Assembly: GCF_021462225.1 (NCBI RefSeq)
Contig: NC_061808.1
Coordinates: 24,465,119 to 24,529,118 of the forward strand
Direction: 5' to 3'
DNA length: 64,000 bases
From: Girardinichthys multiradiatus
Taxonomy: Eukaryota; Chordata; Actinopteri; Cyprinodontiformes; Goodeidae
The notes below the pieces were generated by a model that saw nothing but the letters and a program-made list of their open reading frames with translations, was not told where the DNA came from and did no database searches. Of the stretch, positions 46,821 to 57,688 are shown piece by piece. A program made the position numbers and the translations under genes. Positions within the stretch are counted from its first letter, which is position 1, and every line of letters starts with the position of its first letter.

Positions 46821-48959
46821 GTAAGTGTCACAAACCCTGTCAGTTCTGGCTTTTTTAAGTGTTGTCACAAGAAGAGAATCAAAACAGATTAAAGAAGACA
46901 AAAAAGACTTATTGGTGTCTGTTTTTGTGTGTGACTTTGCGGTTTAAAACACAGCTCCATGGTGATATGATAACCTCCTCTCCAGTTTGTGCTTCTATAC
47001 AAAGGACACATGTTCATTAATGCATGGATGAATATCACAAGTGCACTTTGGTATCAGCAGCCATTTCTGTGATCATGATAGAGATCAATTATGCATGGTA
47101 TGTATGAGGATGGGCCAGTAAAAAGTGAACTCATTAAAGTAATTTGAATTGCATCTAACACGTTAAGTCTTGAGAGAACAGCCTGATTTCAGTGTGGTTT
47201 GTTCCTTTCAAGTTTGAGCCAAATGAATGCTGATCAACTGACTAATCTCTTCCTCTGACCTTTATTCCCTGAGTCAGCTTTTTATCCTTGGCTGGGGAAA
47301 AGGCTGACTTATTTTTTGCGTGCTTGAGAGCTCGTCGTAACATCCGAGCATCAGATGATTCAAACATGTCATTTAGTTCATGAGACCAAACAAAACTGGT
47401 CAGAGATGAGTCATGTTTCTCTGCATTCAGATTGCCCATGAACAACATTTTTTGTTTGTCGGTGATTTCATTTCCTTTTTTGCCAGAGGATCTGTTGTGT
47501 CTCGGGGAATGTTTTTCAAATAACACGTAGGCATTCTTATTTCAGTGGTGACCAAACAGAGCAACGATAATGTTTACAGGTGTCATCTTGTCTTAGGGTC
47601 TAAATCAAGGATTATAGTAATAAAATAAAACTTTGCTTTTCAAAGACATTATGTATACATCAAAGTGAAATTACAAAAAATATGGATGAAATACCCAGCA
47701 GAATGAGAATACTGCTTCTCCTGTTAAAAATGACCAGTGTAGAAAAAAAATTAACATTGAGAAACGTCTTGCACTTAATTCCAACAGGTTGAGCCAGTTA
47801 AGGATTTTAAGACCTGCAGAATGGAAGCAAACCAGGGTTGTGCCATGAATTTAATTTACAAAGTCCTCACAAATGAGGATATTCACCTGAAATTGCTCTG
47901 TGCTGCAAAACACATCTTTCATTGCTGACAGTTTACTACAGTAAATTAATTATGCAACTTAAATCACTCCTGATCATGCAGTGTGGCCTGGCCACATGAA
48001 GGACACTCTTCCAAAGACATGTCAGATCTGGGATCAGGTATGTCTTAACGTTGTGACAAAAATCAAACTTTATTATATTGTCAGAATTCATAGCATCAAA
48101 CAATGCAGTTAAATTAATGTATTCTGTGACAGAACAACCACTGCCACATCTCAGATTACTGTATTGGAATAAGACAACAAAAGCACAGAGACATGGATGG
48201 GTAAGACGCATGCCCAATACAGTTATAGTCTGCAGAGCTCCATATAAATTTGAAAAACTCTTAGCGGATCTTTTCCTCCATATATCAGTTATAATGACGA
48301 AGAAAACAATTTTAGTTGCACTACAGCTGTCTTTCAGCAAGCAAGATTCAATTTTAAATGAATTTCAGTAGTAAATGGGCAACATAAGAGTCTGAGTCTG
48401 CATAAAAGCAGTGTAAAAGGATGCCTTTATGAGTACTTTTTTATCTTTCCAAAACAGTTTACACATAATAAGGCAAACCCACAGGGTAACACAACCTGCA
48501 AAGACAGAAGACAGCTGTGTCTTCTGCCTGACCAGAAAAGAGCAACGTTGATTTATATCTGTTAAAGCTATTTTGCCACTCTGCCTTGAAGTAAATAAAT
48601 TATTGCACAGTGTCCAAAGTAAAGAAGTAAACATTAGATAATGCTAAAAATTACTCTTTGTAAATAACCAAGCCTACTGTGGCTACCCTGGCTACATGTC
48701 ACTGCTCTCCCACAAGTGGCTCTGGATCCTTCTTGGAAGAGAGCTGAGTTCATAGTTCCATCAATTACATCCATTACTATTAATATGTCTTTTAAATGGA
48801 TGAAGAAAAAACCTGAAAAAAAACTAGGAAATCCATATGGGCAGATTGGTTTTTACATCCTTTTGAATTACATTAATTACATCTGTTACATGATACAATG
48901 CCAAAAAGAGTACAAAAAACATGAAGAAATCTAAGGGAACTTAGTATTTTCACAACCAC
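46821..48959 (+). other. mdga2: mdga2 downstream intron, first part
   Basis: Begins with the GTAAGT donor. No mobile element or coding sequence was recognised. Open frames near 47242-47526 and 47936-48371 lie on both strands without motifs. Confidence 0.5.
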
Positions 48960-48962
48960 TAT

Positions 48963-51667
48963 GGACCTGATCTTCAAAGATCCCAAATAGAGGGTGCTAA
49001 ATTGCTTGTACAAACAAATTGCACGTGCGATAAGTGGGCGTGTTGCGTGCGATTTTCAAGGATTGCGCGTGCAATGGGTAAGAAGTGCAAAAGAAGTGCA
49101 GACAATCATATTTAAATGAGGGATTAAATGACATTGCATTTCCTACTGGCTGGCTGCTACCGCCCCCAGCAGAACTAGAGGTTCTGCTGCTTTATGTTTG
49201 GGGTCCGGACAGAGGCAAAGACTACATTCTGCTTCACCTTTAGTCAAAATATTGAATTACAGGCTATTACGCAGGATGGCAGAGCTGTGTCCAAAGTAGC
49301 ATGCACCCTCTGCTGACATTGCGCACATGGGGAAGCTGTTCAGTGCTGCATCTGCACCATGGGAGTGAGCACTGACGGGCCTGTTGGGCCACGCCCCTTT
49401 TTGACGGTCTATAAAACTAGGTAAAACTCCACCAAATTTTTTTTTTCTTAAATATATGGCAAGAGGAGGCTTTAATCTTCACAAAACAATTCCCCAAATG
49501 AGTTTTGCACAAATTCTTTTTAGTTTTACTGCAACTTAAACACAGGCGGTGACATTTTAAGGTACCTCAGACATTGCTGACTCTGTAAACAAAGCGGTAC
49601 AAAAAGCACCTTTCTCTTTGCAACACCCCCACATGTCTCATATCATAACAAACTAGAGACATTCACCTTTCTAACAAGGTATAACCTGTTTTTCTAGCAC
49701 CTTCTCTGGTGATGTAATTTGCTTGCACATTACAGTCTGTTGGTTGTTGTCCGCTGGCTGCTAGCTTGCGCGCTGCTCGGTTAGCTTCCAGTTATGTTTG
49801 CAACTCTTTCGATGATACACAGGGTAAATGTCTTAACCAAAGGCTATGTCATATGCAGAAAGACTCCTACAATGGAAATCAGCAGTTTTATTTGACCAGA
49901 TTCCCTCTTATTTCCTTTTTATGAGGTGAAAAACACATTTGGGAAAGTTTTGGCACCCTTCGCAAAACTGTCATTTCCACCTGGCACATTGCCCTTTAAA
50001 AGTTTTGTGGAACATATATGCTTCAACTTATTTCCATAGTGTTTTGCAATGTTTATTTAGATAAAACTTTTCACAAATAAATCAGACATAGTAACAGTTA
50101 CAATAGTGGTTCTACTAGAAAAATGTTCTTTTGTGTCTTACCTTTACACAGGTACCAAAGGTTTGCATATGGGCCTTATAACTATGGAGCTATACTTGAT
50201 TTATTTAAGGTATGTAATTTCAGGCGGAAATTGGTCTAAAGCCCCTTAGGGCTTAACAGGTTAATTGTGTTGCTCGATGTAACGCACAACAAATTGGCTG
50301 ATCAACATTAACAATATAAAAGACAAACATGTCTGTCAATAATTTTTTTGAGGTTTGTCTCCCTTGATCTTTTAATTATTTTGAGAAACTCACCGTGTTC
50401 TTTTTATTTTGAGAGTATGTGTTTGAAGAGTTCGGAGTTTATCAATAACAGCCACAACCCTGAAGGCAATATTAGCAACATGAAAATATTACTATTTTGT
50501 AGGATTTGGATATCTGTATATTATAGCTTTGCTAATTTTAAAACATAACATCACATCACTGTCCTGCAAAAAATTTAAATCAAACATTTATATAAATAAA
50601 AATAAAATATTTGCAATGACTTTACTGAATTTGTTTTGCTTGCTTTGCCAATATTTTAACAAAATATAACGTGGTGACACGAAATAATTTTTCACTGTAT
50701 AAACCATCCCCTAATCACATTTAAACAACGTAATCACACTGATCCAGCTCCAGTTGCTCTGCAATGACACAATGTTATTGTCAGTAATGCAATGTGTTTA
50801 GTTTAGTGACAAGGTTAAAGCATACAGGCTTTCTCACCACATGGAATAAGCTGCCTTCAAATGCTGATTTTTCACTTGCTAAGGAGTAATTTTAGCATCC
50901 AGTTTGCAAATGGAGGATTGAAGCTGCTGTATAATGTCTTTATTTCTTTCATACTAATTATATTATGAACATCACAGCACAGTGGGTCCTTTACATGATG
51001 TGCAATTACAGTAAAAAGGCTGTGCGCTCTTGATCGCTTATGTGTGCACTTCGCCATGATCAGGTTTGTGCACATTAAGCAGCAGATGATCTCACTGAGA
51101 GCAATGGTGCGCCAGATGCAAGAAAAAAGGATTGCAAGTTTTAACATTTTATCAGGAGAAATGTCATGGCTTTTGTTTGTGATTGGCTCCAAATCAAACC
51201 GTAGATAATTTGAAATATTGTCATAAATTTTTATTATTTCTGTTTTTTGACAACCCAAATCTGTTCACACATGTACAGAAGATTCTCTCTCCCCGTCATC
51301 TGTCATTTTATCTATGCCTCCTTCTGGCCAAAGTGACAGCAGACATTTTTACGTCCCAGTTGGCACATGCATTTCAAACGTGCTAAATCTAGACACAAAA
51401 AACAGCATCACAATCCGCTTCTGGTTCGATAAATTACATTGCAGGTGGTAAATGATTACATTTGCATTTCCCTCTCCCATAAATTTGTGTGTTTTGGTCA
51501 TTGTCATATGTTTTTGCATATTCATGAAGGCAAACATGCTAAAAACTTTGCGCTCGCTGTTCCACTGATTTTACACACACTATCCAATTAGCATCTAGAT
51601 TAGCTTTGTGGACGCAGACAGGTTTGCGTGTGGTTTTGTACACACAAACCTTTTGAAGACCAGGTCC
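48963..51667 (-). mobile_element. PIF/Harbinger-like DNA transposon relic
   Basis: The ends are GGACCTGATCTTCAAAG on the left and, inverted, GGACCTGGTCTTCAAAAG on the right. Subterminal sequence on both sides is rich in GCGTGTGC-like motifs (GTGGGCGTGTTGCGTGCGAT at 49035; its degraded counterpart near 51615). TAT flanks both sides (48960-48962, 51668-51670); Harbinger elements normally duplicate TWA, so the flank is imperfect. A broken HARBI1-type frame lies inside on the minus strand. The 49400-50300 stretch may contain further unrelated insertions. Confidence 0.55.
50872..51258 (-). pseudogene. Harbinger-type transposase remnant
   Basis: The N-terminal part of this frame reads YDNISNYLRFDLEPITNKSH, then DISPDKMLKLAILFSC. 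This resembles the start of the HARBI1-like nuclease domain (family pattern: L..LRP.LEP.T.RSHALSP..Q.L.ALRF.A.G). After LFSC the frame shifts and the similarity moves to other frames. Catalytic positions cannot be located. It lies inside a pair of Harbinger-like inverted termini, which supports the assignment. Confidence 0.5.
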
Positions 51668-51670
51668 TAT

Positions 51671-53102
51671 GACGATGCTACCAGGCCTCAAGGATAAATT
51701 TGTCCTTTTGCCTTTAAGACAGAAGACAAATATAAGATGTTTGAACTGTTTATTGTTAAATGGAGGTTAAAGATGGAGACCAAAGAGAAAACAAATTCTC
51801 AAAATATGCAACAGGCTAGTGAGACAAAAGGCTAACCACAAAAACAATGCCTTAATCAGCCAAATAAAGATTTAATGAATTGTACGTATCTATATAAACC
51901 TGGTAAGCCTAGTGAATACATGCTATAAAACACTTTATTTTTAAAGAAATAAAATAACAGTTTGCAAGTACAGTTTTATTCTCTGGCTGGGTGGCATGTT
52001 GACTGATATACATTGAAAAGGGTGACAGTACCATCCAGAAACCCAGGTACTTGAGATGTGCATTTTCATAAAGTAACTGTTTTCTGTCTGTCACTGCCTG
52101 CTGAGATCTTTCTGAGTGGCACTGCTGCAGTTGTGAATAATTCAGTTTCACTGCAACTCATCATGGCTGTTAGGAGAAAGGAGACTTGGAGAAGAGCGGA
52201 AGACAGAGAATCAGACAAACTTCACCCCATGGTCTGTGCTAAACCTTAAATTGAAATCAGATTAAATGAATCAAATTAAATTCAGTCAAAAGTGTAAAGA
52301 GTTGTGGCTAATTAAGACAGCTAGAGACACTGGAGGATAGACAGAGGAAGCCAAACTGGGGCTGAGGAGAAAAGGGGAAAGACAGAAAAAACAAAGTTAG
52401 CTTGGTGTTCAAATCTCCAGTCTGTACAAGGAGAGACTGGACTAATTATCACTCTAGGGGTGCTCTGTTCTCCCACGCGCTCTATAACGTCACTGTATCA
52501 GGCCAACACAGGTCTGAGCCAAATTCACTCTGCACTGAAAATGTGTCCCATTAGTCACCCAGCTTGATGGGTGAAATACAGTCCAAGATCGTCTCTGCTA
52601 TGGGTTCTGTTAAATCATGGTAAGAGAACAAGGACCTGAGGGGCTGCTGTATACAAACAGCCACAGTGCTTTGCTGCATTCAGGGCTTTCCAATCTACAG
52701 AAATATAGTGTAGGATTTTTTTTATATATATATTGTAGTTAATCCCTGTGGGGTTCCATCCTATTTCTATAGCTATGTAAATGTACTTAGATATTTTTAG
52801 CTGTTCTAATTATTCTTAACTATCTATGTACACATTTATCTTTATATAGTACTTTCAACACAATTGTTGTGGACTATGGACGCCACCCTTCTTATGTATC
52901 CTTTACTGATAATCTCTGTGGCTCCAGTTGTATGAATTCAGTTCACTTTCTTTTGGGCTGTCTTGCTGTCGAAGGATGTTTGTACTCATTAAAAAATAAT
53001 ACCCACAGTAAATAACCACACCATACCATTTTTTTTATAAAGGTCTTTAAAACAACCACAGCTGAAAGAAAGCACATCTGGCAAAGAGAAAACAATATAC
53101 AG
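51671..53102 (+). other. mdga2: mdga2 intron segment, no feature identified
   Basis: Ordinary intron between the Harbinger-like relic and a Tc1 element. Short AT microsatellite-like text lies at 52719-52735. No coding or termini were recognised. Confidence 0.45.
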
Positions 53103-54393
53103 TACAGGTACATCCCAAAAATCTAAATATTGCATAAAAGTGCAATATTTTTTGCCAGTCATTTCAGAAAGTAAAACGGTTATTTTATAGAGATTCATTC
53201 CACATAGAGCAAAATATTTCAAGCTTTTATTTCTTGTAATTTTGATGATTATGGCTCACAGGTAAAGAAAACCCAAAATTCTGTGTCTCGGAAAATTAGA
53301 ATATCACATTAAATTAATCAGAAATGGATTTTTAAGCACAAATATCAGGCTTCTGAAAATGCCCACTTCAATGCACTCAATACTTGGTTGGGCCTCTTCT
53401 TGCATGAATTACTGCATCAATGTGCCGTGGTATAGAGGCGATCAGCATGTGGTTCTGCGTAGATGTAATGGAAGCCCAGATTATTTTAATTGCTGGCTTC
53501 AGGTCATCTCCCTTGTTGGGTATGGTTTCTCTGATGTTCTTCTTGACAACAGCCCATAGAATTTCTATGGGGTTCAGGTCAGGGGAGTTGGCTTGTCAGC
53601 AGTGGGAAGCATGAAGTGGCCTAGAATTTTCTGGTAGATTAACTGTGGACTTCAGAAAACACAGTGAACCAACACCAGCAGATGACATGGCACCCCAAAC
53701 CATCATTGATTGTGGAAACTTCACACTGGACTTAAAGCAACATGGATTCTGTGCCTCTCCACTCTTCCTCCAGACTCTGGGACCTTGATTTCAAAATAAG
53801 ATGCACAATTTACTTTCATCTGAAAACAGGGCTTTGGACCATTGAGCAACAGTTCAGTTCATTCTCTCCTCAGCCCAGGTAAGACACTTCTGACATTGTC
53901 TCAGAAGTGGCTTGACATGACAAATGCGAAATTTGCTAGCCCATGTCTAGTATTCATCTGTGTGTGGTGGCACGTGATGCACTGACTCCAGCCTCAGTTC
54001 ACTTCTTGTGAATGGATTTAGCTTGACATCCTCCCAAGGCTGTGGTTCTCCCTGTTGCACCTTTTCCTACCACACTTCTTCCTTCCACTCAATTTTCTGT
54101 TAATATGCTAGGATACAGAACTCTGTGAACAACCATCTTCTCCAGTAATGACCTTTTGTGGCTCACCCTCCTTGTTAAGGGTGTCAAAGACTGTCTTCTG
54201 GAAATCTGTCCAGCTAGCAGTCTTACCCATGATTGTGTAGTCTGTGACCCAGAGTGAGAGGCTTTAAAGGCTTCCGAAACCTTTGCAGGTGTTTAACGTT
54301 AATTAACTGGTTAGGGTATGACACTTTAAGTGTCCAATAATTAACTTTTTCAGAGTATTTTAATATTCTGTGACATTGAAATACGGACCTGTA
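53103..54393 (-). mobile_element. Tc1-like transposon, decayed
   Basis: The left terminus TACAGGTACATCCCAAAAATC has a long subterminal block (GAAAACCCAAAATTCTGTG near 53267). The right terminus is shortened, ending CGGACCTGTA at 54393, so most of the right inverted repeat is deleted. The internal minus-strand gene is related to those at 19369 and 24136. TA flanks are present. Confidence 0.75.
53375..54230 (-). pseudogene. Tc1-like transposase relic
   Basis: The start ATG at 54230 opens MGKTASWTDFQKTVFDTLNK, matching the N-terminus of the Tc1 copies at 24466 and 27372. Blocks corresponding to WSKALFSDES (about 53820-53850), the SVMVWG region (about 53690) and the NPIEIL region (about 53565) are visible in different frames. 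A deletion removes the part containing the second catalytic Asp. It is inactive. Confidence 0.7.
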
Positions 54394-54402
54394 AATACAT
54401 AC

Positions 54403-54442
54403 GCACACACGCACAAACACACACACACACACACACACACAT
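54403..54442. repeat. (CA)n microsatellite
   Basis: About 40 bp of mostly CA dinucleotides immediately left of the Tc1-type element at 54448. A TA-rich microsatellite lies on the element's other side. Confidence 0.9.
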
Positions 54443-54447
54443 ACATA

Positions 54448-56057
54448 TACAGTATAGACCAAAAGTTTGGACACACCTTCTCATTCAAAGAGTTTTCTTT
54501 ATTTTCATGACTATGAATATTGTAGCTTCACACTGAAGGCATCAAAACTATGAATTAACACATGTGGAATTATTATTATATACTGAGCAAAAAATAGTGA
54601 AACAACTGAAAATATGTCTTATATTCTAGGTTCTTCTGAGTAGCCACCTTTCGCTTTGATTACTGCTCCGCACACTCTTGGCATTCTGTTGATGAGCTTC
54701 AAGAGGTAGTCACCTGAAAAGGTTTTCCAACAGTCTTGAAGGAGTTCCCAGAGATGCTTAGCACTTGTTGGCCCTTTTGCCTTCACTCTGTGGTCCAGCT
54801 CACCCCAAACCATCTCGATTGGGTTCAGGCCCGGTGACTGTGGAGGCCAGGTCATCTGGCGCAGCACCCCATCACTCTCCTTCTTGGTCAAATAGCCCTT
54901 ACACAGCCTGGAGGTGTGTTTGGGGTCATTGTCCTGTTGAAAAATAAATGATGGTCCAATTAAACGCAAACCAGATGGAATAGCATGCCGCTGCAAGATG
55001 CTGTGGTAGCCATGCTGGTTCACTATGCCTTCAATTTTGAATAAATCCCCAACAGTGTCACCAGCAAAGCACCCCCACACCATCACACCTCCTCCTCCAT
55101 GCTTCACGGTGGGAACCGGGCATGTAGAGTCCATCCGTTCACCTCTTCTGTGCCGCACAAAGACACAGTGGTTGGAACCAAAGACCTCAAACTTGGACTC
55201 ATCAGACCAAAGCACAGATTTCCACTGGTCTAATGTCCATTCCTTGTGTTCTTTAGCCCAAACAAGTCTCTTCTGTTTGTTGCCTGTCCTCAGCAGTGGT
55301 TTTCCAGCAGCTATTTTACTATGAAGGCGTGATTCACACAGTCTCCTCTTAACAGTTGTTCTAGAAATGTGTCTGCTGCTAGACCTCTGTGTGGCATTGA
55401 CCTGTTTTCTAATCTGAGTGGCTGTTAACCTGCGATTTCTGAGGCTGGTGACTCGGATGAACTTATTGTCTGCAGCAGAGGTGTCTCTTGGTCTTCCTTT
55501 CCTGGGTCGGTCCTCATGTGAGCCAGTTTCTTTGTATCGCTTGGTTTTTGCGACTGCACTTGGGGACACTTTCAAAGTTTTCCTAATTGTTCGGACTGAC
55601 TGACCTTCATTTCTTAAAGTAATGATGGCCACTCGTTTTTCTTTACATAGCTGCTTTTTTCTTGCCATAATACAAATTCCAACAGTCTTTTCAGTAGGAC
55701 TATCAGCTGTGTACTGTATCCACCTCCTGCACAACACAACTCATGGTCCCAACCCCATTTATAAGGCTTGAAATCCCACCTGTGAAGTGAAAACCATTTC
55801 AGGTGACTACCTCTTGAAGCTCATCAACAGAATGCCAAGAGTGTGCAGAGCAGTAATCAAAGCAAACGGTGGCTACTTTGAAGAACCTAGAATATAAGAC
55901 ATATTTTCAGTTGTTTCACACTTTTTTGTTCAGTATATAATTCCACATGTGTTAATTCATAGTTTTGATGCCTTCAGTGTGAAGCTACAATATCCATAGT
56001 CATGAAAATAAAGAAAACTCTTTGAATGAGAAGGTGTGTCCAAACTTTTGGTCTGTA

Positions 56058-56062
<5 letters not shown>
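54448..56062 (-). mobile_element. Tc1-type transposon with DD38E transposase (Intruder-like), structurally intact
   Basis: Termini are TACAGTATAGACCAAAAGTT on the left and the inverse ending GGTCTGTACTGTA on the right, with TA at both ends. The terminal inverted repeats are long, about 54448-54728 and 55789-56062. They contain the last ~30 codons of the transposase: at 55800-55893 the plus strand encodes GDYLLKLINRMPRVCRAVIK and so on to a stop, a second copy of the gene's 3' end. One uninterrupted transposase gene lies on the minus strand. The element sits between (CA)n and (TA)n tracts, a natural TA target. Confidence 0.9.
54619..55668 (-). CDS. Tc1-type transposase, DD38E, full-length open frame
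   Basis: A 349-residue frame starts at MARKKQLCKEKRVAI; an upstream in-frame ATG at 55737 exists, but the family start is MARKK. Domains: paired-like DNA-binding region with two helix-turn-helix parts (about 10-115) and a GRPR AT-hook-like motif at 58-61; then the catalytic core with Asp156 (LWSDESKFEVFG), the HGGGGVMVWGCF glycine-rich box (about 190-201), Asp246 (FQQDNDPKHTS) and Glu285 (LNPIEMVW). Exactly 38 residues lie between Asp246 and Glu285, against 34 in classical Tc1, matching the DD38E group described as Intruder. The usual SPDLNP reads SPGLNP, which might weaken it. It would cut and paste DNA at TA sites. No frameshift or internal stop is seen. Confidence 0.88.
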   Translation of the reverse strand: MARKKQLCKEKRVAIITLRNEGQSVRTIRKTLKVSPSAVAKTKRYKETGSHEDRPRKGRPRDTSAADNKFIRVTSLRNRRLTATQIRKQVNATQRSSSRHISRTTVKRRLCESRLHSKIAAGKPLLRTGNKQKRLVWAKEHKEWTLDQWKSVLWSDESKFEVFGSNHCVFVRHRRGERMDSTCPVPTVKHGGGGVMVWGCFAGDTVGDLFKIEGIVNQHGYHSILQRHAIPSGLRLIGPSFIFQQDNDPKHTSRLCKGYLTKKESDGVLRQMTWPPQSPGLNPIEMVWGELDHRVKAKGPTSAKHLWELLQDCWKTFSGDYLLKLINRMPRVCGAVIKAKGGYSEEPRI

Positions 56063-56135
<73 letters not shown>

Positions 56136-56205
56136 TTGTATATATGTATATATATGTATATATATGTATATATACGTATATATGTATATATGTATATATA
56201 TGACA
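56061..56205. repeat. (TA)n-rich microsatellite
   Basis: About 145 bp of TA dinucleotides grading into TATATGTATA-type units. It produces Tyr-Ile repeat frames on both strands that are not genes. It lies between the DD38E transposon and the 3' end of an L2-like LINE. Confidence 0.95.
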
Positions 56206-56224
56206 TAATAACAAAAGTACACAC

Positions 56225-56830
56225 ATTAAAACCAATTAAAACAGACAAATTCAAACTAAGTTTCTGCTGATTTTGAAAGTCAGAGGGTAAGAATGAGTTT
56301 AAAGTCGAGTTTTGAAATTTGGCAGTGAAGGGGCATCTCCAATGAAGAAATGAAGAAGCTTGGAGAGGTATGGCGGGACAAGATCATACAAACCTTAAAA
56401 TCAAATTACCTTAAAATGGACAGGCAGCCATTGGAGCAGGGCCAGAACAGGGGTGAGGTCTTCAGCTTTATAAGTGCTATTTAAATTACGTGCAGCAGCG
56501 TTTTGAACCAGCTGCAGATGAGAGCAAGGACTGACTCACTGCAACATAAAGTCCATTACAGTAATCTAAGAAGGATGAAATAAAAGTGTGGAGTGGCCTG
56601 GACAAGAATGATTTCCCTTTTGCCAACCATGATAAAGGCAGGACATCACAATTGCTCTAATTTGGCTGTCCAATTTACTATCACTGTCTAACCTAAAACC
56701 TAAATTGGTAACAGTTGGTTTATAAAAAGCTGTTGGTGGTCCCAAATCAACAGTGGTGGACGCACAGGGACCACGTGGTCCAATCATTATCACCTCTGTT
56801 TTCTTTTCATTAAAAATGGATAGGAAGTCT
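56225..56830 (-). mobile_element. L2-like LINE 3' fragment (reverse transcriptase C-terminus)
   Basis: On the minus strand the sequence reads VIMIGP-type text, then VTNLGFRLDSDSKLDSQI (about 56700-56650), LDYCNGLYVAVSQSLL (about 56575-56525), LQLVQNAAARNL (about 56517-56480), LTPVLALLQWLPV and [14 protein letters not shown]. This series (NLG, DYCN, LVQNAAAR, LHWLPV) is the C-terminal domain of L2/Maui-type LINE reverse transcriptases. Stops and at least two frameshifts occur. The fragment is 5'-truncated and inactive. Its 3' end abuts the TA microsatellite. Confidence 0.8.
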
Positions 56831-56839
56831 CAGTAAGCA

Positions 56840-57330
56840 TCATTTTTAATGTTCGAACAAATTCAAATTCTCAGTTAAATTTAAGTCTGGACTTTGACTG
56901 GGTCATTCTAACTTATGAATGTGCTTTCATCATAAGCTTTCTACTGAACTTTTGGCGGCATGGTTAGCATCATTGTCCTTTGGAAGTTGAACCAGTACCT
57001 AGGTTCCAAGTCTCTTACAACTCCTCAGGTTTTCTTTTTGCATCGTCTCATGTTTAGTTCCATCCAAATTCCTACCAAATCTGACCCGCTTCCTTGTCCC
57101 TGATAAAGAGAAGCATCCCCAAAGCATGATGTTCCCAGTACAATGCTTTATCTTGAAGATGGTGTGTTCAGAGTGATGTTTGAAAACCATATGTCACTTT
57201 CCTTCTACTTCACAATTAGATGCTACTTTGTATTGGTCTGAGACAAAAAAACCTCATATCTATAATACATCAAAGATTTTTCTTGTAATGTGACAAATTC
57301 CAAGGCATATAAATAATTAAGATGCTATAA
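56840..57330 (-). mobile_element. decayed Tc1-like fragment, minus strand
   Basis: Blocks AAGTCTGGACTTTGACTGGG (56881), GTCCTTTGGAAGTTGAACC (56974), CTTCCTTGTCCCTGATAAAG (57089), AAGCATCCCCAAAGCATGATG (57111) and a terminus-like run (TACTTTGTATTGGTCTGAGAC at 57223) follow the order of the Tc1 family at 37130. Most of the transposase is deleted. No intact terminus was found. Confidence 0.65.
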
Positions 57331-57688
57331 GGGTCTGAATGACCCAAAGAGATTCTTTGTGTAACTGTAAAGAGGCTTCATTTGTTTGTTACATTCTGGA
57401 TAAAAGAACTCAACTTACCGAGCCATTATTGTGATCCACGATGGCAGTATTCTCTGTGACTCAGCAAGAGAGCACAAAAAGCAGTTACTGTCTCAAGCTG
57501 CAGAATGAAAAGCAGTTGTGTCATCCAGTTCTGGAGGCTGTTTTAAAATATGCTAAGGTGACAAACTCAGCATATGTTTGGTGTTTCTCATCGCCTCCCT
57601 TCTCTCTCATGGTTTTCCCCATTCAGTGCAGGATTTAAAGTTTAAGCTTTATGTCAGCCCTCTCCATACAACAGATTTTTCCTCATAT
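57331..57688 (+). other. mdga2: mdga2 intron segment
   Basis: No feature recognised. The 65-codon frame at 57441 is unsupported. Confidence 0.4.

Noticed and set aside
55957..56270. Open frames of Tyr-Ile repeats on both strands
   Set aside because: Direct translation of the TA microsatellite, not a protein.
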